Below are positions 34,928 through 42,524 of a stretch of DNA of 42,524 bases, one piece after another. Each line of letters begins with the position of its first letter. Positions within the stretch are counted from its first letter, which is position 1. Origin of the DNA: Rhodococcus sp. G-MC3. GTDB lineage: Bacteria; Actinomycetota; Actinomycetes; Mycobacteriales; Mycobacteriaceae. Where the stretch lies: positions 1 through 42,524 of the forward strand of contig NZ_JASISW010000032.1 of assembly GCF_030063335.1 (NCBI RefSeq), written 5' to 3'. Made by a program: the position numbers and the translations under genes. Below the pieces are notes generated by a model. It was given only the letters and a program-made list of their open reading frames with translations, searched no databases and was not told where the DNA came from.

Positions 34928-36391
34928 ATGAGCATCAAATCTTCTGCGTCACAGGGCGTCGACCATCAAGGCGACACTCGTAAACTGAGCGGCAAGCTCG
35001 GGCCGGGCGCGATAGTCTTCATGGTCGTCGCGGCCGCGGCCCCGCTGACCGTCATCGCGGGCACCGTCCCCCTCGGTATCGCAGTCGGGAACGGTGCCGC
35101 GTATCCCGCGTCGTACGTGGTCTGCACCGTCGTCCTGCTGCTGTTCGCCGTCGGATTCACCACGATGGCCAAACATGTCGCAGGCGCCGGAGCGTTCTAC
35201 ACCTACATCACCAAGGGAATAGGTCGACATGCCGGGCTTGGTTCGGCGTTTCTCGCGCTGCTGTCCTACACCGCGGTGCAGGGAGCTGTATACGGATACA
35301 TCGGCGCCGCGCTCAACGATTTCGTAACCTCCCACGGCGGGCCCGAAATCTCCTGGTACGCGTACGCGATCGCCATGATGGCAGTTGTTGCGACACTGGG
35401 ATACCGGCACATCGACCTCTCCGGAAAAGTGCTCGCAGTTCTGCTCGTCTGCGAAGTCGGAATCGTGCTCGTCATCGACGCCGCCGTAATTGGTAGCGAA
35501 GGCGGCGACTCCGGATTGTCAACTGTGGCGCTCAATCCCAGCGAATTTTTCTCAGGCGCTCCCGGAATTGCACTCATCTTCGCCATCGCCGGATACATCG
35601 GTTTCGAGGCAACCGCAGTGTTCCGCGACGAAGCCCGTGACCCCGCCCGAACGATTCCCCGCGCCACGTATATCGCGCTGATCGTCATCGGCGTCTTCTA
35701 CGCCATCTCGAGCTGGGCGATGGTCAGTGCCTGGGGAGACGAGGGTGCGGTGGCAATTGCCACCGAGAACCCCGAGGGCATGATCACCGAAACGGCCACG
35801 AAATATGTCGGTGCCGTCGCAGGCGACCTCGTCCAAATTCTGTTGATCTCGAGCTTGTTCGCCGCGTTGCTGGCATTCCACAACGTCCTCTCCCGCTACA
35901 TCTTCTCGCTCGCCAACAGCTCGGCGTTGCCCGTCAAATGCGGCAAAGCCCATGCAAAGCACTCGTCCCCGTACATCGCCTCGATCGTCCAGACTGTCTC
36001 CGCCCTGGTTCTGGTCATCGCATCCGCTGTCGCCGGTCTCGATCCAGTCACCGAGGTGTTCGCGTGGTTCGCCGGCGTGTCCTCAGTGGGCATAGTGGCG
36101 CTGATGACGATCACATCGATCGCGATCCTGGTCTACTTCCGACGGACCCGGGTCGATCGCCGACCCTGGAACACGATCATCGCTCCCGCCCTGGGATTGA
36201 TCGGTCTGGCGGTACTGCTTTTCATGACAATCATTAATCTTCCGCTACTAGTGGGCGGCTCCAGCACACTCGCCGCACTGATCGGGGTGCTGCTGATCGG
36301 AGTCTTCCTCGGCGGTATCGCGGTCGCAGCGATCCGCCCCCATGCAGCGACAACTCTCGACAACACCGAAAAGAAAGAGATCGCACGATGA
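34928..36391 (+). CDS. APC-family permease, probable amine uptake
   Basis: A 487-residue inner-membrane transporter of the amino acid-polyamine-organocation family. The first helix reads IVFMVVAAAAPLTVIAGTVP, followed by GNGAAYPASYVVCTVVLLLF, and the mid-protein conserved region is FAIAGYIGFEATAVFRDEAR then DPARTIPRATY. It ends in a polar tail; its stop overlaps the amine oxidase start (ATGA), so the two are translated together. The most economical reading is import of the amine oxidised by the next enzyme. It is a different paralogue from the permease at 31.4 kb. Confidence 0.87.
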   Translation: MSIKSSASQGVDHQGDTRKLSGKLGPGAIVFMVVAAAAPLTVIAGTVPLGIAVGNGAAYPASYVVCTVVLLLFAVGFTTMAKHVAGAGAFYTYITKGIGRHAGLGSAFLALLSYTAVQGAVYGYIGAALNDFVTSHGGPEISWYAYAIAMMAVVATLGYRHIDLSGKVLAVLLVCEVGIVLVIDAAVIGSEGGDSGLSTVALNPSEFFSGAPGIALIFAIAGYIGFEATAVFRDEARDPARTIPRATYIALIVIGVFYAISSWAMVSAWGDEGAVAIATENPEGMITETATKYVGAVAGDLVQILLISSLFAALLAFHNVLSRYIFSLANSSALPVKCGKAHAKHSSPYIASIVQTVSALVLVIASAVAGLDPVTEVFAWFAGVSSVGIVALMTITSIAILVYFRRTRVDRRPWNTIIAPALGLIGLAVLLFMTIINLPLLVGGSSTLAALIGVLLIGVFLGGIAVAAIRPHAATTLDNTEKKEIAR

Positions 36392-38322
36392 CGCTCCTCG
36401 ACACCACCACCAGCGCAGTAGTCAACCACCCGCTGAGCACCCTCACCGCCGACGAAATCGACATCGCCCGCACCGTTCTCGTCGAGGCCGGCGCCGTCGG
36501 GGACGACACACGCTTCGTGTACATGGCACTCGACGAACCCGACAAGAGCGTTGTTCACGCCTTCGAAACGGGTGACGCCATCGAGCGTCGACTACGCGTA
36601 CTCCTGCTCGATCGTGCCACCGGAATCGGAACCGATTACATCGTTTCGGTGACGACCCACGACATCGTCGAACAAACTTCGTTGGACGCAGCCAACGACG
36701 GACACGTCCCCATCCTCGATGCCGAATTCGAGGACATCGAATCTCTCATGCTCAACAGCGAGCCATGGCTCGCCGCGATGAAAAAGCGCAGCATCGATCC
36801 GGCGAAGGTACGAGCAGTCCCACTCTCGGCGGGCGTATTCGGGCATGAAGACGAAATCGGTCACCGCATCGTTCGCGTACTCGCGTTCTTCCAGGAGGAC
36901 GAAGCAGATTTGCCGTGGGCGCATCCGATCGACGGTGTCGTCGCCTATGTGGACCTGACCGAGCGTTCCGTCGTCAAAGTCGTGGACGAGATCGAACTTG
37001 CGGTGCCGGCCGAGCGAGGAGAATGGAACGCCGCGCCTCATGCATCCCCCACCCGCACCGATCTCAAGCCGATCGAGATCACGCAGCCCGAGGGCGCAAG
37101 CTTCTCCGTCGACGGGAACGAAATCAGCTGGGCGGACTGGAAATTCAAATTCGGATTCGATGTCCGCGAAGGCCTGACACTGCACCAGCTTTCTTTTGCC
37201 GACGATGGAACCGAGCGCCCCGTCATCTACCGCGCGTCGATCGCCGAGATGGTGGTTCCGTACGCGGACCCCTCACCGGTGCGCTACTGGCAGAACTATT
37301 TCGACCAGGGCGAGTACCTCTTCGGCCGCTACACCAACGCACTCGAACTCGGCTGCGACTGCCTCGGCGAGATCAAGTACTTCGACGTCATCATCGCCGA
37401 CGAAACCGGACATCCGAAGCTGATGAAGAACGCGATCTGCTTGCACGAGGAGGACTACGGAATCCTCTGGAAGCACACCGACATGTTCAACGGGATGGCG
37501 GAGACGAGACGCTCCCGCAGACTCGTCATCTCGTTCTTCCTGACGATCGGGAACTACGACTACGGCTTCTACTGGTACCTCTACCTCGACGGCACCATAG
37601 AACTCGAAGCCAAGGCGACCGGCATTGTCTTCACCTCCGCGTACCGGGGCGAGGACGGCTACTCCACCGAAATGGCACCCGGGCTCGGAGCACCGTTCCA
37701 CCAACACCTGTTCTCCGCCCGCCTCGACATGGAAGTCGACGGAAACACCAACACCGTCACCGAGGTCGACGCGGTTCCCGTACCGATGGGGCCGGAAAAC
37801 CCTTGGGGCAACGCCTTCCGAGCGCAGAAGACCACCATCACCAGCGAGTCGAACGGCCAGCGGATGGCCGACAACTCGAAGGCCCGCGTGTGGCACATCA
37901 CCAACCCGGAAAAGCAGAACCGACTCGGACAGGACGTCGGCTACGCGCTGCATCCCGAAGGCCAACCAGTGTTGCTCGCCGACCCATCGAGTTCGATCGC
38001 CCGACGCGCAGCATTCGCCACGAAACATCTGTGGGTCACTCCCTACGCCAAGGATGAGCGTTATCCCGCAGGAGATTTCGTCAACCAGCACCCCGGCGAC
38101 AGCGGATTGCCCGCCTTCGTCGCCGGTGGCCGCGACGTCGAGGGCAAAGATCTTGTGCTGTGGCACACCTTCGGGCTCACCCACTTCCCGCGTCCCGAGG
38201 ATTGGCCTGTCATGCCCGTCGACTACGCCGGGTTCAAGCTCAAGCCGGTTGGGTTCTTCGACCGTAACCCGACGTTGAACTCGCCGGCGTCGACGGCGAC
38301 GCACTGCTGCACGGGCGAGTAG
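36388..38322 (+). CDS. Copper-containing primary amine oxidase (TPQ enzyme)
   Basis: 644 residues, coupled to the permease by an ATGA overlap. It closely resembles the Arthrobacter globiformis phenethylamine oxidase that I know. The TPQ precursor is Tyr390 in GNYDYGF (consensus Asn-Tyr-Asp/Glu-Tyr), copper ligands are His438 and His440 (FHQHLFSARLDM) and His599 (LTHFPRPEDWP), and the catalytic base is Asp306 (NYFDQGEYLFG). No signal peptide, so it is cytoplasmic, as in Arthrobacter. It oxidises primary amines to aldehydes with release of ammonia and hydrogen peroxide. Phenethylamine or tyramine are likely substrates given the aldehyde dehydrogenase; histamine or others remain possible. Confidence 0.92.
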   Translation: MTLLDTTTSAVVNHPLSTLTADEIDIARTVLVEAGAVGDDTRFVYMALDEPDKSVVHAFETGDAIERRLRVLLLDRATGIGTDYIVSVTTHDIVEQTSLDAANDGHVPILDAEFEDIESLMLNSEPWLAAMKKRSIDPAKVRAVPLSAGVFGHEDEIGHRIVRVLAFFQEDEADLPWAHPIDGVVAYVDLTERSVVKVVDEIELAVPAERGEWNAAPHASPTRTDLKPIEITQPEGASFSVDGNEISWADWKFKFGFDVREGLTLHQLSFADDGTERPVIYRASIAEMVVPYADPSPVRYWQNYFDQGEYLFGRYTNALELGCDCLGEIKYFDVIIADETGHPKLMKNAICLHEEDYGILWKHTDMFNGMAETRRSRRLVISFFLTIGNYDYGFYWYLYLDGTIELEAKATGIVFTSAYRGEDGYSTEMAPGLGAPFHQHLFSARLDMEVDGNTNTVTEVDAVPVPMGPENPWGNAFRAQKTTITSESNGQRMADNSKARVWHITNPEKQNRLGQDVGYALHPEGQPVLLADPSSSIARRAAFATKHLWVTPYAKDERYPAGDFVNQHPGDSGLPAFVAGGRDVEGKDLVLWHTFGLTHFPRPEDWPVMPVDYAGFKLKPVGFFDRNPTLNSPASTATHCCTGE

Positions 38323-38324
38323 AG

Positions 38325-38858
38325 ATGAGGACGTCGACCCCCGTGCGCCTCGCCCGATGGGTGGGCCGCACGGGGGCGGTCCTGGCCATGGTTTCAGCTG
38401 TTCTGCACATCGTCGGACTGCCCAGCCACGGCCCTTTACACGCATTAGCGGTGCTCACCATGGTTGTCGGATGCCTGTACTGCGCATGGCATATGTGGAA
38501 TGACCCAACCGTTCTCGACTGGGCAGCAGTAGCCGCCATGAACATCGGCATGATCGCCATCCACCAGAATATGAACACGTCCGCCACGCATGCCGGGCAT
38601 CACGGGGGCCCGCACTCGATCGACATGACTGCGTCCGTGGCGACACCCACAGCAGCAACCATGATCGCCGCAGCCGAAGCCGTGTTCGCCACCATCGTGC
38701 TGTTTGCGATCACACGCGGCGACTCGGCGGAAGGTCCTGCTCGTATCGCGCGGAGCCCAGCCGGACGGTCCGCTCATCGCCCCAAGCACGGGAAGAAGGT
38801 AGGTAGTTCCTCGGGCGGCGGAAATTGCAGTCTTCGCACACATTTGGGCGAGAGTTGA
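38325..38858 (+). CDS. His/Met-rich small membrane protein next to amine oxidase
   Basis: 177 residues starting 2 bp after the amine oxidase stop. Four hydrophobic segments are seen (about 17-30, 38-55, 66-80, 112-129). Between the third and fourth is a metal-binding-like loop: IHQNMNTSATHAGHHGGPHS, with Met73 and Met76 before it and Met101 after. Placed right behind a copper enzyme, it may help supply copper, though no CopZ-, CopC- or SCO-type signature is visible. The last 40 residues (GKKVGSSSGGGNCSL...) look non-native and end beside the third recombinase remnant, so the true C-terminus may have been lost. Confidence 0.6.
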   Translation: MRTSTPVRLARWVGRTGAVLAMVSAVLHIVGLPSHGPLHALAVLTMVVGCLYCAWHMWNDPTVLDWAAVAAMNIGMIAIHQNMNTSATHAGHHGGPHSIDMTASVATPTAATMIAAAEAVFATIVLFAITRGDSAEGPARIARSPAGRSAHRPKHGKKVGSSSGGGNCSLRTHLGES

Positions 38859-38914
38859 TGGTCTCGTGTTGTCACCTACAGGTTTTGTGCGGTGACCGAC
38901 GAGAATTTCCCTTT

Positions 38915-39425
38915 CAGCACCGCCAGCATCAGCAGTACCGCGTCGCGGTGACCGAACAACGCCTCGGTCGACCCGACAGTCGGTAAGTCGGCTGCAGCAG
39001 CGGCCAACCGTTGAGCCCTGCGGTGTCGGCGCTCTGCTCGGGCGGAGTCGAAGGCCAAGCGCAGCGCAGTGGTCCGTCCGGGCGGTGCGTGGCCGGCGTC
39101 GAGGTGGGTGCGGGTGATTGCCGAGATGCGGCGGATTTGCGCCCGGTCGCAGGCGGAGTTTGTCGGCGAGGAACTCGGCCAGTGTCACCGGCGATGCCGG
39201 TAACGGGGCATATCGGCGGCGGCGCACCAGTCGGTGAACGACGCCCACTCGTACCGATACGACGTGTTGGACCCCGCCGCTGCGCGCCGCATGTGTCGAA
39301 CGGTAGCGGGTGGCTCCGACATCGGTGGGGCTTCACACCGGCGGATGTTCTTGACCGTGCACGGATCTGCAGCCGAAAGCTCCGCGCGTCACAATTTCGT
39401 CGAACAGCATTTCCGCACCGTCGCG
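38915..39425 (-). pseudogene. Recombinase-like pseudogene, copy 3 (truncated)
   Basis: The third copy keeps only the N-terminal half and 5' flank. The plus strand begins to match copy 2 at CACCGCCAGCATCAGCAGTA (copy 2 near 25264). The minus-strand frames give SYRYEWASFTDWC and APLPASPVTLAEFLAD, then DSARAERRHRRAQRLAAAAA and STEALFGHRDAVLLMLAVL. Frameshifts follow Trp-Cys and the LAEFLAD segment. The 5' flank at 39340-39420 matches 25700-25790. The missing C-terminal half was lost at a junction near 38915. Confidence 0.55.
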
Positions 39426-39656
39426 GTTCCCTGACAAATGCACGCGACTGCGGAATGCCCACGGGTGCCGGACACGACTATCGCCAATTCGAACGCCCGG
39501 ATAGACGATCGTGAAGTTCTCGTAGCCGGGTCAACCACCACCTCGGGCAACTCGAGAAGGCAGGCGTAGTCGTCTCCGACCGGGCCCAACGACTACGACG
39601 CAGCTCGGCTCGAAGCGCTCGACGCGGGGTCCTCGGCCCAATGCTGCCGCTAGCGT

Positions 39657-39980
39657 TCAGTGCTGCAGACCGTGGTCTCGGTTGTGTGCCAGGGTGATGA
39701 CCAATGCAGGAATCGCGTTGATCAGCAACAAAAGAGCGATCACCGTGACGGCGCTCCAACCCGGGGTGAGCATCCAGAACGATTCACCTACCCTCAGTGC
39801 TCCCATGATGCTCAGAATCCACCCCGCAGTCTGGAAGCGGCGGGTGCGACGCGACGGCCGCACAAGATTCACACTGTAGACCGTCGGCAGCGGCAGTTCA
39901 TCGTTCTCGTGTGTAACCCCGCGCGCAGCGACCATGTGGCACAGCACGGCGGACACGACGAAGACGATTCCTAGGATCAC
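39657..39980 (-). CDS. Small membrane protein, unknown
   Basis: 107 residues from a GTG at 39980 that overlaps the upstream stop (GTGA) and has GGGAGG just before it. It has an N-terminal hydrophobic segment (VILGIVFVVSAVLCHMV), a polar stretch with SVNLVRPSRRTRRFQTAGWI, and two further hydrophobic segments ending in NAIPALVITLAHNRDHGLQH. No family is recognised. Coupled with the large hypothetical gene before it, they probably act together. Confidence 0.6.
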   Translation of the reverse strand: MILGIVFVVSAVLCHMVAARGVTHENDELPLPTVYSVNLVRPSRRTRRFQTAGWILSIMGALRVGESFWMLTPGWSAVTVIALLLLINAIPALVITLAHNRDHGLQH

Positions 39981-41542
39981 GGTGCCTCCCGATCGATCCG
40001 ACGCCGCAGCGCCTCGAAGGCGGAGTCCGACAACTCGACACCATTGACCACGAGCACCCAGTCGAAACCGCTGCTCGACCAGGTGCGGGCGCCCGAAAAA
40101 TTGGCACGAGACCACGGTTCATCCGAATGCACCCGTCGAGCCAACTGCCCGTTGTGGTCGAAACCACCGAGACTCGCGACGAACTCGCCGGTATTTTCGT
40201 TCAGTTCATGGACGTAGTTGACGTCGAGTGAGATCGTGATCTCGATGTCCAATGACTCGGCGGTCACCTGGGCGTAGAACCACGCCAGTCGCGCCGACCG
40301 AGCATCGTCGTGCTTCTGTCGCTGCCGTCGATGCTGCTCCTCGGCAGGCTCCGACGGGCCAGTCCAAGTGAACAACGCATCGTCGTGTGCGTCGACGACC
40401 TCGAACTCCGTCCACTCACTGGTCACACCCAGGTGCGGAACACCCTGATAAAGAACGATTCCCGTCTCGGCATCGACCATTGTGTGCACAGGATGCGGTT
40501 TACGTGCGGGCGGCTCCAGATCGAATTCGTAGGCGGCACGACCGAATTTTGATATCACTTCAATCGTTCCGACCGGCTTTGTGAAGTCGTCGCCGAGCCA
40601 TTCGGCTGCCGGGCGCCGCGCCAACAATTCCGTCGCGTTGCCTCGGTACAGAACTGAGTCGACGGGAGCCGTCGTCGGCATCTCCCCTTCCCGAAACCGC
40701 CACGAGGTGACCCCGTCGCTGATCAAAACCGGTGAGCCGTCGCGACGTTCGACCCGCACCCTCTGCCCGCTCTTCCACACCGCGAGAGATTCGGCGTCCA
40801 CGCCCCCTACTAAGGTCGGAATCGGATTCCCGCCTTGAACTCCCACGGTGACCGTACTGCGCGGTTCGCCCGTTTCGTCCACACTGCGAATTACCCCGCG
40901 GACCGGCACATCGGGCCCGTGCACCATCTGCACCAGCACCTGAACCCAAGGAACCTGGCGTGCCCGTCGACGCATCGCCTCGCGGTCCGGACCAGGAACA
41001 TCTTCGACCGGGCCGTCCCAGACGAACAAATCTATCCCAAGATCGGTTCGAATCTGGAGATCCCGGACGACCAGGACGTCATGCCCGCCTCCTGTGAAGC
41101 GAAGAACCGCTCCGGTTTCGTCGTCGATGACCACCTGCGCGGAGCTTGTCTGATCCGGGTGAGCCAGTTGCACGGCCCAGGCGCTGCGACCATCCTCGAC
41201 CACCGGTTCCGCAGTAGAAGGCACGAGTTTCCGAGACATATTGTCCAACAATGAATCCGAACCGAAGAACGTCGTCGGCGCGAGCGACCCGAGCAGCGGC
41301 GCGTGGAAATCGCTCCGCGACCGATGCATGACATCGCCGTGCCGCGTGACCGCCGACATGCCGTCGAACAAGTAGATCGGTTGCCCGTCGCGCTCGACGC
41401 GCCAGCGACCACCACGCCCGTGCCACACCGACCACTCGACCGCGTTGCCGTCGGGCCGGGTGGCCACCGTCGCCGACACCGACAGAGTCGCCGACGCAGC
41501 GTGGCGTCCCATCAGTTCGATCCAGGAGGGAGAGTCTGGCAT
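39977..41542 (-). CDS. Large hypothetical protein, two repeated halves
   Basis: 521 residues, no signal peptide or membrane segment. It reads as internally repetitive: GRWRVERDGQPIYLFDGMSA in the first half and GQRVRVERRDGSPVLISDGV in the second, and likewise VVIDDETGAVLRFTGGGHDV against HTMVDAETGIVLYQGVPHLG. This antiparallel, flattened sheet pattern resembles LolA-like carrier domains seen in pairs, but I cannot confirm it. It is acidic with a Gln/Arg/Lys-rich stretch (EEQHRRQRQKHDDARSARLA). It overlaps the small membrane protein (GTGA), as expected for an operon. No function assigned. Confidence 0.7.
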   Translation of the reverse strand: MPDSPSWIELMGRHAASATLSVSATVATRPDGNAVEWSVWHGRGGRWRVERDGQPIYLFDGMSAVTRHGDVMHRSRSDFHAPLLGSLAPTTFFGSDSLLDNMSRKLVPSTAEPVVEDGRSAWAVQLAHPDQTSSAQVVIDDETGAVLRFTGGGHDVLVVRDLQIRTDLGIDLFVWDGPVEDVPGPDREAMRRRARQVPWVQVLVQMVHGPDVPVRGVIRSVDETGEPRSTVTVGVQGGNPIPTLVGGVDAESLAVWKSGQRVRVERRDGSPVLISDGVTSWRFREGEMPTTAPVDSVLYRGNATELLARRPAAEWLGDDFTKPVGTIEVISKFGRAAYEFDLEPPARKPHPVHTMVDAETGIVLYQGVPHLGVTSEWTEFEVVDAHDDALFTWTGPSEPAEEQHRRQRQKHDDARSARLAWFYAQVTAESLDIEITISLDVNYVHELNENTGEFVASLGGFDHNGQLARRVHSDEPWSRANFSGARTWSSSGFDWVLVVNGVELSDSAFEALRRRIDREAP

Positions 41543-41798
41543 CCACCAACCCTACCGCTGGGTCTGTTCCGCGTACGGGAACCGAGGCAAGCGGCCATCC
41601 GGCTCGATCGTCGCGGTAAGTCCAGCTTTGCAGTACGCACTTTCCGCACCGTTAAAATTACTTCGACGAAGGACCCGATCCGAAGGTGGATACGGACCTT
41701 GCGTGAGGGTTGCGGGATAATCGCTATGTCGTGTCAGGATAGATGCTTGCAGGGTCGAAGCTCGAAGAGAGTTGGTCGGTTTAACGTGCACAGTTCGA
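41543..41798. promoter_or_regulatory. Divergent intergenic region
   Basis: 256 bp between the large hypothetical gene and the LacI-type gene. No clear gene. It is locally AT-richer around 41650-41740 and probably carries promoters for both directions. I see no palindrome that I would name as an operator. Confidence 0.4.
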
Positions 41799-42524
41799 AT
41801 GCGGTTGCCAGCCGTGGCCACTAGCAACGATGTCGCCAAGCTTGCTGGGGTATCCCAAGCGACGGTGTCCCGGGTTCTCGCGAACGGTGTAGTCAGCGAC
41901 GCGACCCGTCGCAAGGTCCTTGCTGCCGCAGCTCAGGTGGGTTACGTCCCCAATCTTGGTGCGCGGGCTATGAAGACCGGGAGAGTAGACACCGTTGGAG
42001 TTGTTGTTGCGGACCTCAAGAATCCGTTCTACCCGGAGATCCTGGACGCTCTGACAACCACCCTGGACGCGGCCGGACAGAAAGTCACACTGTGGAATTC
42101 AGACGGGCCCGGAAATGATGCTGCTTTGCACGCCATACGTGCGGGATCCGTCGACGGAGTGGTATTCACGACAGTCACCGAGAACTCCGAACCGCTGAGA
42201 GAAGCATTGGCTCGGCGCAGTCCGGTTGTACTGGTGAACCGGGTAGTCGAGGGGCTTTCCTGCGATCAAGTCTCCAGTGAGAACAGAGAAGGTGGAGCCG
42301 CCGTTGCAGAGTACTTGCTGCGCCACGGACACCGCGCGGTCGCGTTACTCGGTGGCCCCACGTCCGCGAGCACTTCCCGGGACCGTGGATTGGGGTTCGA
42401 AGCGGCATTGGTCGGCTCGGGGGCTTCGCTCAAACCTGAATGGAACCAGCGTGGGCCGTTCAGTCACGAATTCGGTTTCTGCGCCATGACGGGGCTGATG
42501 AGGGGCGAGGTCGTGCCGACTGCG
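41799..42524 (+). CDS. LacI-family transcriptional regulator (3' end outside window)
   Basis: The gene runs off the right edge; at least 242 codons are present. The start may be the ATG at 41799 or the GTG at 41814. The N-terminal helix-turn-helix and hinge are unmistakable: SNDVAKLAGVSQATVSRVL, then RRKVLAAAAQVGYVPN. The sugar-binding-protein-like domain follows with TVGVVVADLKNPFYPEIL, VDGVVFTTVTENSEPLREAL, and a GHRAVALLGG strand. LacI-type regulators usually repress sugar or carboxylate genes; any target lies outside this window or is the divergent hypothetical pair. Confidence 0.85.
   Translation, partial: MRLPAVATSNDVAKLAGVSQATVSRVLANGVVSDATRRKVLAAAAQVGYVPNLGARAMKTGRVDTVGVVVADLKNPFYPEILDALTTTLDAAGQKVTLWNSDGPGNDAALHAIRAGSVDGVVFTTVTENSEPLREALARRSPVVLVNRVVEGLSCDQVSSENREGGAAVAEYLLRHGHRAVALLGGPTSASTSRDRGLGFEAALVGSGASLKPEWNQRGPFSHEFGFCAMTGLMRGEVVPTA

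Noticed and set aside
37273..38445. Minus-strand frame antisense to the amine oxidase
   Set aside because: Shadow frame; the plus strand has all TPQ and copper residues.
1..42524. CRISPR array, phage structural genes, antiphage defence islands
   Set aside because: No regularly spaced repeats were seen, and no terminase, capsid, Cas, restriction or other defence-type genes were recognised.

Overview
The window is high-GC DNA from an actinobacterium. A WhiB-type iron-sulphur protein, the GTGA/ATGA gene overlaps and the mix of catabolic genes suggest Rhodococcus or a close relative (Nocardia/Gordonia). No rRNA or intact tRNA gene is present, so the genus is an inference.

Left end, 1-2.2 kb: small secreted, membrane and zinc-ribbon genes, a broken TolB-like beta-propeller gene, and the 3' part of a tRNA-Pro(GGG) gene that still carries its own terminator. 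Only the 3' half from the anticodon loop onward remains. I read this as the displaced end of a tRNA split by an integrative element, so DNA to the right would be acquired.

2.2-9.9 kb: an AAHS-type MFS transporter, an istB remnant, an OsmC-family protein, a second MFS transporter, a group D flavin monooxygenase without its own reductase, and the first of three degraded recombinase-like copies.

10-24.5 kb: a frameshifted ISL3 transposase, a FadR-type regulator and, divergent from it, a compact 12-gene catabolic run. It encodes a two-component flavin monooxygenase, a RibB-like protein that has lost its catalytic motifs, a type I extradiol dioxygenase, flavin reductase, two NTF2-like proteins, two amidohydrolases of different types, an AAHS transporter, an FAH-family hydrolase, an acetoacetyl-CoA synthetase-like ligase and a terminal WhiB. 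The composition suggests phenol hydroxylation, meta cleavage, hydrolysis of the ring-fission product and CoA activation of a keto acid. I cannot assign the substrate. This is the best candidate for an undescribed pathway.

24.6-31 kb: the second recombinase remnant, then decayed genes (lipase-like lipoprotein, TetR fragment, hypothetical genes, an SMI1/KNR4-like gene) and about 1 kb without a gene.

30.7-38.9 kb: an amine-utilisation module with an IclR regulator (frameshifted), two APC permeases, an aldehyde dehydrogenase, a copper/TPQ amine oxidase of the Arthrobacter phenethylamine oxidase type, and a His/Met-rich small membrane protein. The expected chemistry is amine uptake, oxidation to aldehyde, then to acid. 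A GAATGAGAAT-like motif recurs in both intergenic regions.

38.9-42.5 kb: the third recombinase remnant, an overlapping pair (large hypothetical plus small membrane protein), and the start of a LacI-family regulator that runs off the window.

Several genes carry frameshifts (ISL3, lipase, IclR, recombinases). Without reads I cannot distinguish real decay from sequencing error, although the three recombinase copies broken in different ways favour decay. Function calls rest on recognised motifs and remembered family sequences, not database searches.
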